From contig SWDT01000061.1 of NCBI GenBank assembly GCA_009193035.1, forward strand, positions 1 to 64,000: a stretch of 64,000 bases of DNA, read 5' to 3'. Position 1 is the stretch's first letter. Each line of letters begins with the position of its first letter. A model generated the notes under the pieces. That model searched no databases, was not told the DNA's origin, and saw only the letters and a list, made by a program, of their open reading frames with translations. This DNA comes from Halicephalobus mephisto (lineage: Eukaryota > Nematoda > Chromadorea > Rhabditida > Panagrolaimidae). The translations under genes were made by a program, and so were the position numbers. This document shows positions 1-12,734 of this stretch, one piece after another.

Positions 1-228
1 CTCCCGTGTTCAGAATTTGTTTTTTTCGTCTTGATTTTAAATGAATAAAATTATTTTCAATTTGTGTTGGAAATTGACTGCAAAAGATGGGATTTTAGGA
101 TTTTTAGTGACATGAAAGTGATGTGAGAGAAATAAGAAATCTCGAAACGAAAATTCCTGAAAGTCTTTTTGCAATGGTAGTTGGCAGAGCGTGGCCTTGG
201 TTTCTTTGAAGTTTGGTTTTTTTGACAG

Positions 229-2337
229 ATTTGCTGTGTTTAGTGATGCATTTTCAATCTTATCCTTTGTTGGGAAATGGTCATGGATTTCAACTGTCTT
301 ATCGATTTTCTCAGCGTCAGTTATATCATCCGATGATGCATCCGCAGTCGCATGTATTCCCTCCGGGATCTGTGGAGTCGATACCACAGCACTTCCTGGG
401 ACCACAGAGGAGATGCATCAAGAAGACGACGAGGGACTTGATTGGAGTCAACCCGAGAAGACTGCTCATGTCCTTGAGGTCGGACAAGCACATGGAGTCG
501 ATCTGGGCACTCAACGCCTTGACCGTCATGCTGTACGACGAAAGCATCAACCCTATCGGACTCTCCCCCGAGCTCCTTTGTCTCGTGATGGAGCACTTCC
601 AGGCCAGTCTCTCCCTCGTGTTCCCCAAGGTTTTCGCCCTCGACGAAGTGAAGTACTCCGAGGAGTTCTCCCCGAGCAGTCCTGACACTGACTTCTGGAC
701 GGAGGTGGTCGAGAGTGCGAAGAAGTGCGGGGACGACGTCCAGCTGAAGGTGAAGCTGCCAGTTCCGAAGTCGTCCGGGAACAAGGTTGTCGATCTGAAC
801 TCGTTCACGAAGACGGGGATGAAAGTGGTTGTGCAAGACTCCGAGATGCCCAGGAGACTGAAGAGGTGGAGGCCGAGTTGGTCGAAAGACGAAGTGAAGT
901 CGAGAGAAGGGAGCATGACGAGAGAGGAGCGGAACAAGAAGGGTCTGCCGAGTGAGTTTGCTTCGAGACTGGCAGCGGCGACCAAGGCTGCTGTAGAGGA
1001 GCAGTGGTGGGGACGAGATGAGCTGAAGTACTCGGTGTACTGCGACGACAGAAGGAAGCATCTGGAGTACGACGACGACATCCAGCCGAAACCAGTGAGA
1101 GCGGGACTGGAGGGAGCTGAAGATGGGGAGTCGAAGGTAATTTTGGGTGGAAGTTGGTTTACCGATGAGCTGTTTCAGATGGAGGTTGACGGAGAGGTGA
1201 GGAAGACGGAAGGTGTGGTTTACGATAGAGACGCACCGTTGGATTGCTCCCTTGTGCCGAGACCGATTGGACTGAACTTGATTCCGCAGACGATTGAGGA
1301 CTACGCGGGGATCTGTCTCGCCTGGTCGAATGTGATTCGGGGATTCGCGTTCAACCCGGCGAACGAGCCGGTGCTTGCCGCTCACCACGGACTTCTCAAG
1401 ACCATTGGCACTCTCCTCATGCTCTACGTCCAACACGAAGGACAGCCTGATAACTGGAGGAGATTGAGTACAGATAAGCGTGAGATGAAGTCGTATCTGC
1501 TAGATGTGGCAAATCAACTAAGGGATGACGCTTTCACGGTGCTTGGTGCAGTTGCTGGGTCGGTAAGAAATATTAGGTTGAGAAATTTAATAATTTAATC
1601 GTTTTAGCTAGACATGGTCAACTTGGATTCTGAAATTACTTGTTCAACAATTGACGCTTTAATTCACTGGAGTATATGTCGCAGCGTCCTTGCCGTTGAA
1701 CAGTTCACCATTTGGGGAGGCATACCTTTACGTGATTTTTGCCTTGAAATTATTGGGAAAATGACCGTTCGTGAGAAGAATATCCGACTACTTGTTTCCA
1801 CTATGTCAGAGAAGAGATTCAAGATATGGATCAAAGTTGTGAGTGGACTTATTCACGTGGGAGAAGAGACTCATATCAGGTGGGTTGTTGAAATAAAAAT
1901 TGATATATGGATTTGCTGATTTTAGGGAATTTGCCCTGGTGATAATGAATGCTGTATGTCAAGCTTCGGAGTTGGCTTGTATCGTGGCGGGAACAGAAAC
2001 GGATATAATTAAAAATACGATAACTTTCATAGAAATGGCAGATGCTACTATGTTCCGAATTGTTTCTCAACAGGGAGTGTCTTTTTTGAGGCAAAATCAA
2101 GATTTAATGGGCACGACATTTGAAATGTTGAAGAAAGCATGCAATTTGTTGATTTCCATCGGCGGAAAAGAAGAGTGCAAGCAAATTCTGACGAAGAATG
2201 CCCAACAACTGGTTAACATGTTTCTTATTCATTACGTGAGACTTATCCTGAGTTAATTCATGAATTACTTCAAATTTCAGGTGGATCCAGAGATCGGCTC
2301 CATGTTGGCGACGATAATCCACATGGCATATCAATGA
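229..2337 (+). CDS. let-526: ARID1/BAF250/Osa-type SWI/SNF subunit, C-terminal part (5' end outside or unresolved)
   Basis: Exons as read: about 229-1562, 1608-1879, 1926-2235, 2281-2337 (TGA). The first exon probably begins at one of the acceptors near 228 or 243, so the N-terminal half, including the ARID domain, lies upstream of the window. The protein shows the conserved opening of the BAF250 C-terminal region (NPRRLLMSLRSD...ESIWALNALTVMLYDES, which parallels the human ARID1A LMSLKS...STWALDTINILLYDD segment), a charged middle, then the armadillo-like C-terminal block (ICLAWSNVIRGFAFNPANE; DALIHWSICRS). ARID1 proteins are the large DNA-binding subunit of BAF-type SWI/SNF remodellers in the nucleus. 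Bases 420-1460 are markedly GC-richer than the later exons. An AATAAA polyadenylation signal lies at 2385-2390. Family assignment is firm; the 5' boundary is a guess. Confidence 0.85.
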
Positions 2338-2475
2338 TACGTGCATAATAAGCAGCTAGAGTTTAGATATCCTTGTTGTTAATGAATAAACGGGTTGAAG
2401 CAATAATGACGTGAAGTTCGTAGTAATTGCATTAGTTTCTAACTTTAACAATATTTACTCATAAGTTGCTTACAA

Positions 2476-3610
2476 TTACTCAGTGCTCTTGAGAATTTCC
2501 GATTTCTGGACTGCAGTCTCCACGGAGATGTCATTTAGTCGGTTATGGTTTGATTTGGGCTTCAGGAGTTTCTGAATCCAGCAACGGCACTTTTGGAGTT
2601 TTTTCTCAGCATCTTCGTTGTTGATTCCTTCAGCTGTGATGAGGACGTGGAGAGGTTCCTTCAGATGCTCGAATCCTGGGGTATTCCTTTGTCTTAGACG
2701 TTCTTCTCTGTCAGGATTCTGAAATATAAGATTCATATATGAAAACTCAATAGAGAACTGTTAGGATAGAAATAGGAAGAATATCACTAAGATTTACTTT
2801 GACAATGAGACACAGATAATAGCTATATATCTTACAAAAGACAACTAAGGATCTTACTCTTGCCTTACAGTATTTCACGGTCCCTGATATTCAAGCTCTG
2901 TTCAAGCGCTCTCTTTCTAGTGTAGTTTCTGTCCCAAAAGAACCAACCTTGATGGATCCTCGTCCACGAATCAGGACATTGCAGCCGGTTTCGACCTCCA
3001 TTTGATGGATGTTACTACCATGAGGCCCAATGATTTTTCCAATGATGTTGTAGTTAAGTTCCTCAGGAAGATAAATTTTGTCACGCTGGATATTCGGACT
3101 AACAGTAGAGACAGGGTTGTCGGGAATGATAGGAACGGTGGTAGTGTGTGTTGTATGTTCGGATTCTCGTAGGATTTTGAAGAAGTTGGAAAATTGCTGG
3201 CCTAAAGGAGTAATTTTTCGGTTTTGTTTACTGGAATAGTCTTCTTGCATATGATTGACAGCTGCCGCGATTTTCTTGACGAGGATAAAGAAGACGATAA
3301 CGAATTTGCCAGATTTCTTGATTTTCTCATATTGGAGCATCATGATGAGTTCCTTCAGAATATTTACCAGAATCTCTCGATCAGCTTCTGTCATCAGGAA
3401 GGTGGTGTCGTCCGGAAGCAGGATTGGGTCTTCGGGGTTTTTTGATTTTTGTTTCTTTCGTTTTTTCTTCTTTTGAATTCCTTGTTTCTTTTTTTGTACT
3501 GCTACAGTAGTTTTGAAGACTTCAGTTCGTTGAATCCTCGAATTTGCTTCAGACCCAGGCTTTGGAGTAGCCGATGAAGCAGAATCGGGACTTTTGTCAT
3601 TTGTCGGCAT
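2476..3610 (-). CDS. STAR-family KH-domain RNA-binding protein (GLD-1/Quaking-like, short)
   Basis: Two exons: 3610-2948 and 2718-2476, 301 aa. Start chosen at MPTNDKSPD because an acceptor (GTTTCAG) lies about 30 nt upstream, fitting trans-splicing; the frame stays open to 3724. Visible order: Ser/Pro-rich start, a lysine cluster near residues 50-65, a helical stretch (about 75-125) in the position of the QUA1 dimerisation region, then one maxi-KH domain with the GXXG-type loop in IIGKIIGPHGSN and the STAR signature VETGCNVLIRGRGSIK, continuing across the intron into NPDREERLRQRN and EPLHVLITAEG. STAR proteins bind UAAY-type RNA and control translation or splicing. QUA2 is short and the C-terminal tail is almost missing compared with GLD-1 or ASD-2. 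The intron holds a TTCATATATGAA palindrome. Which STAR paralogue this is cannot be told. Confidence 0.85.
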
Positions 3611-4285
3611 CGTCGGAAGTTCCAAATGAAGGAGATCATTATTCTGAAACTTGGGCACTTTCGAAACAAGAAAATTTGCATAAATCCCGAGGATTTGAAT
3701 ACAAGTTAGAGTAGATGGTTTCAACGCTTTGCGAGGTATCGAAAAGAATTTTCTTCATATTGTCGGACTACTGCAAGTGAGGGAATATCGAGGAATTTTC
3801 TAATATTTAGTATATAGGAGAAGTTGTAGAAATAAGGCTTTTCTTCCAGAAGAGATCATCAGATTCAGAGGTGAAATCATCCACTGAACGTAGGCAGTCC
3901 TGAAAAAATCAGGAACTGGAATTTCATAGGGTTAGAACATTGAAATAAGACGGAATATAGTCGATTAAAATAGTACATTCAGTGACGAAATAGAAGACAA
4001 TGGTCGTGGTAAGAAGTCGGTTCATTTCTGTCTCCAGAAAACGCTTCATTTAATTTCACTTCTGCAGATTCAAAAACGAAAGTCATCGATATAAAACTAC
4101 CTTACAAAGTTGGTCTATAGGATTTAAAAGCCGCTATTCCCTGAAATCGACCGTAACTAAAGATTTCGAATAGTGTCTCAACCCGAAAATCCAGGTGCGG
4201 GAAAATGGCGCGCACTTTTCCTTTTAACTACTCCTGTTCTTTCCCAAATTCGTTGGTTTCAGTTTGCATTTTTTAATTTCAGGTA
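3611..4285. promoter_or_regulatory. Shared 5' region of the STAR gene and msh-6, with an E2F-like site
   Basis: This 675-base interval separates two divergent starts. It holds the acceptor used before the STAR start (near 3640), the acceptor before msh-6 (TTTCAG at 4277-4282), and a GC-rich word TGGCGCGC at 4206-4213 followed by ACTTTTCC. That word resembles the core of E2F sites, and mismatch-repair genes are commonly E2F-regulated in animals. No further gene is evident; a possible tiny spliced frame at 3999-4100 encodes only about 11 residues. Confidence 0.35.
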
Positions 4286-7200
4286 ATGTCGAAACCGAGT
4301 ACTCCAAAGACCCAAAGTTCTATATTGTCTTTCTTCGGCAAGTCACAAGGAACTCCGAAGAGTGTTCTTAGTGAAGTTTGTTCTGTTTTCCATATATGGA
4401 AATTGAAGTTTCAATTTCAGGTCCAAGTCGACGATGCTTCTGCTAACAATGTCGATCGGAAGAGATCAGTGCACGTCATCGATGATTCTCCAGAAGCCGT
4501 AAGTCCGGGTCGACAGAAAAAGAAAAGAAGAATCGTTATATCCTCTGACGAGGAGGAAGTTCAAGTAGATTCTAACAAAACACCTGCCAAAAATGCCAGA
4601 GAAAAGATGGAAGTGGAGACTCCCAAATCGACTCCTAGACATAGAATTGTTTTGGTTGACAGCGATGACGATGATTTTGTTGTGGGTTTTCCGTATTTCT
4701 AATATATCCTACTTTTCGCTTCAGCCAATGACCACCCAAACTCCGAAGAGATCTCAAGCAACACCGAAGACTCCCCGAACTCCTCGGACTCCTAAAACTC
4801 CAAATCAGAAGGGAAACAAGAAAGGCCAGGAATTCAACAACGACGAACGCTTTCTTCATGACACTTTTGACTTTCTGAAGCCTGAATCCATCAAAGACGC
4901 CAATGGACGTCGGCCTTCAGACCCTGAGTATGATCCTAAGACTTTGTACATCCCTCCAAAGTTCATGTCTTCTCAGTCTCCCGGTCATCAGCAGTGGTGG
5001 GCTGTCAAATCCCTGTATTTCGACACCATTCTCTTCTTCAAGGTTGGCAAATTCTACGAACTGTACCACATGGATGCTGTTGTTGGAGTTGAGTGTCTTG
5101 ATCTGACTATGATGAGAGGGGGTTATGCCCATTGTGGATTCCCCGAAATTGCTTACGGTAAATACGCCGATATGCTCGTAGGAAGAGGATACAAAGTTGC
5201 TCGAGTCGAACAAACTGAGACCCCAGAGATGCTCGAAGCCAGAAGAAAGAAGGAAAGCAGCAAGGATAAAGTGGTCAAAAGGTTTGTGTTCTCTGAGAAT
5301 TCCTATGACGTTAAACATTTGGTTCCAGAGAAGTGTGTCGTGTTACGACGTCTTCCACGAAGACGTACGGAGTCCTTGATGGAAGTGATGACAAGAATTT
5401 CATTCTTTCTATCGAGCCCACTGCTTCTTACTTGATGGCTTTGATTGAAGATTGCAAGGATGGAGTTTCTACCTACGGTGCTGCATTCATTGATACTTCT
5501 GTTGGTAGATTTACTGTGAGTCTTTTTTTCTGCCTTTTAGAGCTTATGTATGTCCTTTAGCTTAGTCAATTTACGGATGATAGCTGTCGGTCAACGCTGA
5601 GAACTCTCTTAGCTCAGTTCCAACCTTGTCATCTGTTGTTCATCAAATCTCAGATTTCTAAACCGACTCAAGCTATTTTCAACAGTGTGCTCTCGGCTGT
5701 TAAAAAGGAACCGTTGTTTGACAAGAGGGAGTTCTATACAACAGACAAGGTAATCAGCAAGTTGATGCTTCCAAAGTACCTCGGAAATGATGTTAAAACC
5801 TGGCCACAAGAACTTGGGAATATCATGGACACTGGACTTCATATGCCGGTTTCACGGCCAGGAAAGGAACTTTCCATCAGAGCTTTGGGTGGATTAATGT
5901 TCTATCTCGAAAGATGCTTGATTGATGTTGATATGTTCACTATGAAACGATTTGAGGAGTATGTTCCTCCGTTGCTCTCTGTTGATCCGGATACCGGAGC
6001 TTTGGAAATGAAAGAAAAAGATCGTTGGAAGAACAGGAATTTGATTATTGATGGAGCTACTTTACTGAACCTTCATTTGGTTCCCCCATATACTGGTAGA
6101 AAGGCGGCCATAAGTCTGCGTGATCCGACTGCTATTACTTATTCTTTGTTTTCTAAGATTGATAAGTGTAAAACTCCGTTTGGTAAGAGACTTTTAAGAC
6201 AATGGATTTGCTCTCCTTCATGTGACCCTGAAATTATTCGTTCAAGACAAGAAGCAACTGAATTTTTGATGAAACAGAATAAGAAAGGTATTCTGGACAA
6301 GATCAGACAGTGTTTCAATAGAATGCCCGATTTGGAACGATTGGTTCAAAAGTTTGTTTTATTTTTTGTAACATTGGTGATTTTAGTTATTTAGGATCCA
6401 TACGATTGGTTTGAAATATCGAAAGGATACTCATCCGGATGGAAGAGCTCAAATGTTTTTTAAAATTAATTATGATAAGAGGAAAATTAATGACTTGTTG
6501 ACTACATTGGATGGTTTTGAAAGAATTCTTAATTTGGTCAAGTATTATGGGAATCAAAAATTCGAAGATTCATGTGAATTGATTGACAAATGTATTGGTT
6601 CTGGATTCTGTGATATTTCTGAAGATATGCAGCATTTTAAACAAGCGTTTAATAGAGAAAAAGCGGCAGAAACCGGTCTTATTCTTCCTTACAGCGGAAT
6701 GGTTAAGGAGTATGATGATGTTATTAGGAAAGTCCAAGATTGTGAACAGGCATGTAGAGATTTTTGTACTCAAGAACAGAAAAAATGGAAATCATCGGAA
6801 ATTTCGCTTTATGGAACGGGAAAAGCAAGATTTATTTTGGAATTCCCTCAACATGTTGCATCTAAACTTGGTAGTGATTATTCCCTTAAATCTCAACGAA
6901 AAGGATTTCAAAGATATGAACATCCGAAATTGACGGAATTAACAAAAGCTCTTTTTGATGCTGAGAAAGAACGTGATGTTATTACGTCGGATATCACACG
7001 GAGAGTATTTGAAGATTTTGCTGATAGAAAAAATAAATGGAATTTGGTTATTCTTCAGATGGCTACTTTGGATTGTTTGTGTTCTTTCGCTAATTATGCT
7101 ATTGAAACATTGGATGTCGTTGAGATTTGTAAACCGAAATTTGATTTTGAATCTGATGAACCGTTTTTGGAAATTAGAAAAGGTAATCATCCACTTTTGA

Positions 7201-8081
7201 TTGGAGAAGGAGTTAAACTCGCTAAAGCTGCTAGAGATAGAAGATTTGTTGCTAATGATACATGTTTTGGAAAGATTGATGGAAATTGTACTTTACCAAT
7301 GACAATTTTATTAACTGGACCAAATATGGGTGGAAAATCAACAATTATGAGACAAACTGCTGTATTGATTGTTATGGCTCAAATGGGATGTCTTGTTCCT
7401 GCTAAATCAATGAAATTAACTCCAACGGATAGAATATTTTCAAGAATTGGTGCTCATGATTGTAGTTTTGCTGGACAATCAACATTTTATGTTGAATTGG
7501 ATGAAACTAAATCAATTATTAAAAATGCGACAAAGGATTCATTTGTTGTTATTGATGAACTTGGAAGAGGAACAAGTACAAATGATGGAACAGCAATTGC
7601 AGGAGCTGTTTTGAAAGAATTGGCAGATAAAATGATGTGTAGAACATTTTTTTCTACTCATTATTTTGCTCTTTGTGATCTTGTTCAAGGAAATTCTAAT
7701 GTTAGATTGGCTCATATGGTATGTGTTTTGTTTTGTTTCTAAAAATAACTTTTAATTTAGAGTTTTATCGTCAATAATGAAAGTCTTGATGATCCAACAG
7801 AGGAGGAAATTATCTTTCATTATACTTTGACTGATGGAGTTTGCAAAAAGTCATATGGATTTAATGCTGCTAAACTTGCTGGAATGCCATTACAGCTAAT
7901 TCGGGAAGCTTCATCTGCTGGTCAATTATTGGAGGAACAACAGAAGAAATTCAAAGAAGTGCAAAGTAAAAATTTCCATATTCAAAAGAAACTTAAAGTT
8001 CTTGCTGATTTGAGAGGATTGTGCTCTAAAGAAGAAGGATTGAATGTGGATCAACTTGCAAAACTTGTTGCTGCCCTGTGA
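4286..8081 (+). CDS. msh-6: DNA mismatch-repair protein MSH6 (MutS-alpha subunit)
   Basis: Seven exons: 4286-4375, 4421-4681, 4725-5281, 5329-5515, 5561-6351, 6395-7718, 7761-8081; 1176 aa. MSH6 pairs with MSH2 to recognise base mismatches and small loops. It starts with a PCNA-interacting box (QSSILSFF, residues about 10-17), a Ser/Thr-Pro-rich disordered tail with TPKTPRTPRTPKTP, the mismatch-binding domain with the Phe-X-Glu motif in VGKFYELYHMDA, connector, lever and clamp, and the ATPase with Walker A GPNMGGKST (about residue 937) and Walker B VVIDELGRGTS (about 1013). The Phe-X-Glu motif separates it from MSH2. Intron 1 is 45 nt, in frame and without a stop, so retention would still give protein. 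Codon use shifts from GC-richer 5' exons to strongly AT-rich 3' exons. Confidence 0.97.
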
Positions 8082-8084
8082 TTT

Positions 8085-11000
8085 TGTAATTTTTCTTTTA
8101 AATTTGTTTTTTGTTCTGTTGATGGATAAGTCAACAATTGTGCAGATTTTTGCAGGACAATAATTAAATGTGAAGGTTGTTTTTATTTGTGAAAGTTCAA
8201 GTGCGGTGAAGGCGTAGTAGTCAGTCATTTATTATTCTTTTTTGCCAGATGTGTTGCGCAAATCCCGCCATTTTTTGGTTAATGTCTCCTGCTGGTTCAT
8301 GGAAAAGAAAAATTTGAATTTTTTTTTCATTTTTTTTGGCATCCCGCCAAAAATTGTGTTGAGACTGATTTTTTTTGTTTGAAAATTTTATATTTTCTAA
8401 GAATTTTTTTATTTTTACTAAAAAGCGGGAATTTCTTTGATCTTTGTTGATTTTGAAGATTTGTCAAATTTGATTTAACTTGAAAATTATTTTTGTTTAC
8501 ATAATCGTGCTCTTGAGATTTTTGATTTATCCATGTTTTATATTTTTATTACAATTTTTTTTACGATTTTTGATTTTTTTAAAAAATTGAAAAAAAAATT
8601 AATTTTTGTTATTTTTGAAGTTTTTTTTTTTTTAAATATTTTTTGTAATTTTTACTGTTTTGAACTCGTTAGTGTGAATTTAAAAAATGATTTTAATAGG
8701 AAAATTTTTAAAGAAATTTTTGTTTATGGTTTTTATCCGGGATTACGGACGTGCAAAATTTTAAGACTTTATAATCTTAAATATGTTTGGAATTTTTTGC
8801 AAATGTTTAGGTACTAAATTTGATCATTTTTGTCTTACTTGGAAAATTTCAAAAATTCGTGTCGGGACCGATTTTTTTAAATTTTATAAAAAAACGTATT
8901 TTTTTTTGCAATAAAATGATTTAAATTTTTTTTTAAATTATAGATATTGAATTTTAGACTTTTTTGTCTCAACTGGAAAATCTTGAAAATTCGTGTCGGG
9001 ACCGATTTTTTTAAATTTTGTAAAAAACGTATTTTTTTTATAATTAGTTGATTTAAAAATTTTTTTTAAATTATAGACATTGAATTTTAGACTTCTTCGT
9101 CTCAACTGGAAAATCTTGAAAATTCGTGTCGGGACCATTTTTCGGGATTTTTTAACGAATATTTTAATTTTTTGCAGCAGTGTAATGTTGAAAGCCAAGA
9201 CAAACATGTAAACATAAAATTCCAGTTTTTGTTTCAAGTGGAAATCTCTGAAGATTCGTGTCAGGACAACCTCCAGCGTTGTCACGACAAATATTTATTT
9301 TTTATAATAGGGTGATTTTGCAACATTCTAGAGCTACTTAAAGACTGTTTCGCAATTTTCTGTCTCAGCTGGAAAGCCTTAAAATTTCGTCTCGGGATCA
9401 TTTTAAAGAATTTTATTAAAAAACTTTCGTTTTTGTGTAATAAAATATTTTCGAACTTTCTAGAATTACATAAATATAAAATTTCATAATTTTTGGTCTC
9501 AAGTGGAAAACTCCGAAATTTCGCGGTGGGATGATTTTTAAAAATTCTGCACGAATTTTGTGTTTATAATAGTATAATATGCTGATTACCAGTTTGACCA
9601 TCTGTGTTCCTTTTTGGACTCAGGGTGAGTGCAGCTAGAGGCTTCCGCTTCGGAGCAGAGAGGGTCCTTGCCTCTGGCGTTGTTTTCGTTCTTTACTTAC
9701 TTTTGACGACAAATTTTTTGCGTTTGATTTTACTTTGAAAATTCTTGTTTTCTATTCAAATCCAATTCAATTTTTATAAAATTTTCCAAAATTCTTTAAA
9801 TTTTTCAAAAATATTTAAAAAATAAATTTTTAAAGAGTTTCGAAATTTTTTTATTTTTAAAAATGTATTTAAAAAAAATTAAGCTTTTAAAAATAAATTT
9901 TCCATTTTTTAAAAATATGTTTAAAAATTTATTTTTTTTTATTTTCGAAAATAAATTTTTTTAAAAATATATTTGAAAATTTTATTTTTTATTATTTAAT
10001 TTTCGAAAATAATTTTTATTTTTTTTAAATATCTTTGAAAATTTTATTTTTTTAAATTTTTTTATTTTCGAAAATAAATTTTTTTTTAAATATATTTGAA
10101 AATTTTATTTTTTATTATTTAATTTTCGAAAATAATTTTTATTTTTTTTTAAATATCTTTGAAAATTTTATTTTTTATTTTCGAAAATAAATTTTTTAAA
10201 AATATATTTGAAAATTTTATTTTTAAATTTTGTATTTTTTTATTTTCGAAAATAAACTTTATTTTTTATTTTTTTAAATATCTTTGAAAATTTCATTTTT
10301 TAAATTTTTTATTTTTTGGATTTTTTAAGATCAATTTTCAAGTTTTTTATTTTTTCCGATCACTGGGTTTATTGACAGCCGTTGTTTTTTCCTCATGGAC
10401 GTGATGGCTTGATCTCAAAGAAAATTTTATTTTTTATTTTCCAACTTTTTTGTTCGTGTTTTTTAATTTCTAGAAAAATAACTTGCAAATTTTGAAATTT
10501 AAACAAATTCTAATTTAATTATTTTGTAATTTTTTAAAGAAAATTATATTTTTAAAATTTTTAGGATTTTATAATAAAAATGTTTATTTTTATAATTTTG
10601 TTATTTTAAATTTTTCAAAGCAAGAAAAAATAAAATTTTCTTATTTTTGGTCCCAACTGGAAAATTTGAAACATTCGTGTCGGGACCAATTTTTGGAATT
10701 TTAATAAAAATGTTTATTTTTATAATTTTCTTATTTTAAAGTTTTCAAAAACAAATGAAAATAAAATTTTTGGTCCTAACTGGAAGATTCCAAACATTCG
10801 TGTCGGGACCAATTTTTGGAATTTTATAAAAATTTTATTTTTTTTATTTACGAAAAAAATTTAAATTTTATTTTTTCTCGATTCTGAAATGAAAGATGAT
10901 TCACAAAATAATTTAAAAATTGTTTAATTTTGGAATTTCATTTTTTTGTGATCAATATTCTTGCATTTTTTATTTTCTCAAAATATCTTTTTTCAGAAAT

Positions 11001-12734
11001 TGGACGTTTCCATCGAGAAAAATGGTTGCCAAGAAAATTCCTCTTGTTCTTTTTGTAATTTTTACAATGTTCACTTTTAAAAATGGATTTTTTGCTTTAT
11101 TTAAAAAATTCAAAACTAACTTATTTAAAAAAAATAAATTTATTTTTAAAAATTAAAAATTAACTTATTTTGAAAAATTAAAAATTAATTTATGTAAAAA
11201 AAATTAACTTATTTTGAAAAATTAAAAATTAATTTATTTTTAAAAATTTAAAATTAATTTTTTATTTAAAATACATTTAAAAATAATTTTTCTTTAAAGA
11301 AATTAAAAGTTTATTTTTATTTATTTAAAAATTTTCTTTTTTTTTTAAATTTTTATTTTTTTTTAAATTTTTATTTTTTTTAAATTTTTATTTTTTTTTA
11401 GATTTGGAATCCGTGTGAAAATACCGTAAATTTATTTGTGAAATTACAGTAATTTTTTCAGCGACAAGACGATTTCCTCGAGAAGACCAGAGGAATCTTT
11501 GGAATCATCTGTTTCGAAACAGAAATATTCGATCTCGACACGAAAAGTTTATTTTAGAAAAAATAAATGCAAAAAATCCATCATTGACTTCGAAAAATCG
11601 AAAGACGATCGGCAACGTTCAAAAAATAAAACGAACGATTAATTCGAAAATTTAACGTTGTCCTTGAGCGTCCTTCGAAAGACGAACTTTTCACCTGTCC
11701 GGCCTCAGAAAGCAGCGACAGACTTCACTGTTCAAGTCCAATTGGGAAATCACAAAGCAGATCATTTCCAGGTTCGGTGTTTTTGAAAAATTTCGAAAAT
11801 CAAGCAATTCCCTTCAAGAGTTTCATTTTTAACAAATTTTGAAAATCAGGCAATTCCCTTCAAGAGTCTTTTTAGAAAAAATTTTTAAAAATCAGACAAT
11901 TTCGCTTCAAGAGTCTTTTTTGAAAAAATTTTTAAAAATCAGGCAATTTCGCTTCGAGAGTTGTGTGAACTCCCTCTCTCGTTTCCCATATTTGACAGTT
12001 TTTCCTAAAATCATTATAGGTATCAGGGAATTTCGCTTTGAGAGTTTTGTGAACTCCCTCTCTCGTTTCCCATATTTGACCGTTTTTCCTGAATTTTCTC
12101 TGGACATCAGGAAGTTTCTCTTCGAGAATTTCGTAAATTCCCTACGTTCCTTTTCACGGTTTGTTTCTCCCAATGGCAAAAATTTATTTTTTTACTTTTT
12201 TTTATTGATTTTCTTGTTTCTTATAAATTTTTTTCTGATAATTTTCGGTTTTTGTTGCTGATTTTTGTGCAGTTTTTCTGATTGATCAGAACTCGAATGT
12301 TGCGTGTTTACGAGGATCGTTCACTGCGTTTATTTCTGCGTTTTTCGTTTTCTGTTATTCCCTTGTTTTCTTTTCCCTTCCTGCATCGTCAATTTTACAA
12401 TTTTACCTTTTTATAAAATCTAATTTTCATAAATTTATATATAATTCGAAAATCTTCTGAACTTCCTGTGATTTTCAAAACTCCATATATAATTTTATAA
12501 TTTTTTTAGGATTTATATATAATTTTGCAAATTTTTAAAATTTCATATATAATTTTATAGTTTTTTAGGATTTATTTATAATTTTATGGTTTTTTAAATT
12601 TTTTGTGTAATTTTATTTTTTTAACATTTGTAAATGTAAATTTTATGAAATTCTGTAATATTTTAAGTTTTTAATATTTATATTTAATTTCGTAAATTTT
12701 ATGACTAATTTACTTTGTTCAGATTGGGTAAGCC
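8085..12734. repeat. AT-rich gene-free stretch with several degenerate repeat arrays
   Basis: No gene recognised. 8820-9600 holds roughly 100-base units, each with a 'GAAAATCTTGAAAATTCGTG' type block and the core TTCGTGTCGGGAC (exact at 8856, 8990, 9123; variants near 9255 and 9386). 9760-10330 is a degenerate tandem array of A/T runs with repeated TTTTCGAAAAT palindromes. 10620-10820 has two further copies of the TTCGTGTCGGGAC unit (10674, 10797). 11780-12160 has tandem units of the form AAAATCAGGCAATTTCGCTT...GAGAG; the open frames there are repeat-derived. 11460-11770 is GC-richer and could hold untranslated 5' exon sequence of the next gene. Confidence 0.6.

Noticed and set aside
321..1436. 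Long open frame of 371 codons on the minus strand opposite ARID1/LET-526
   Set aside because: It is antisense to a GC-rich conserved exon; the protein is Arg/His/Leu-rich with no recognisable domain, as expected for a shadow frame.
3999..4100. A possible two-exon mini-frame (ATGGTCGTG, GTAAGA...CTGCAG) giving about 11 residues
   Set aside because: Too short to support; may be chance or a 5' untranslated exon.
8533..8817. 94-codon frame in AT-rich DNA after msh-6
   Set aside because: Phe/Ile/Lys-only composition typical of A/T runs and no splice or family signal.
11839..12261. 140-codon frame upstream of the FERM gene
   Set aside because: It follows tandem repeats (CAATTTCGCTTCGAGAG) and encodes repetitive sequence that runs into T-rich, Phe-rich sequence.
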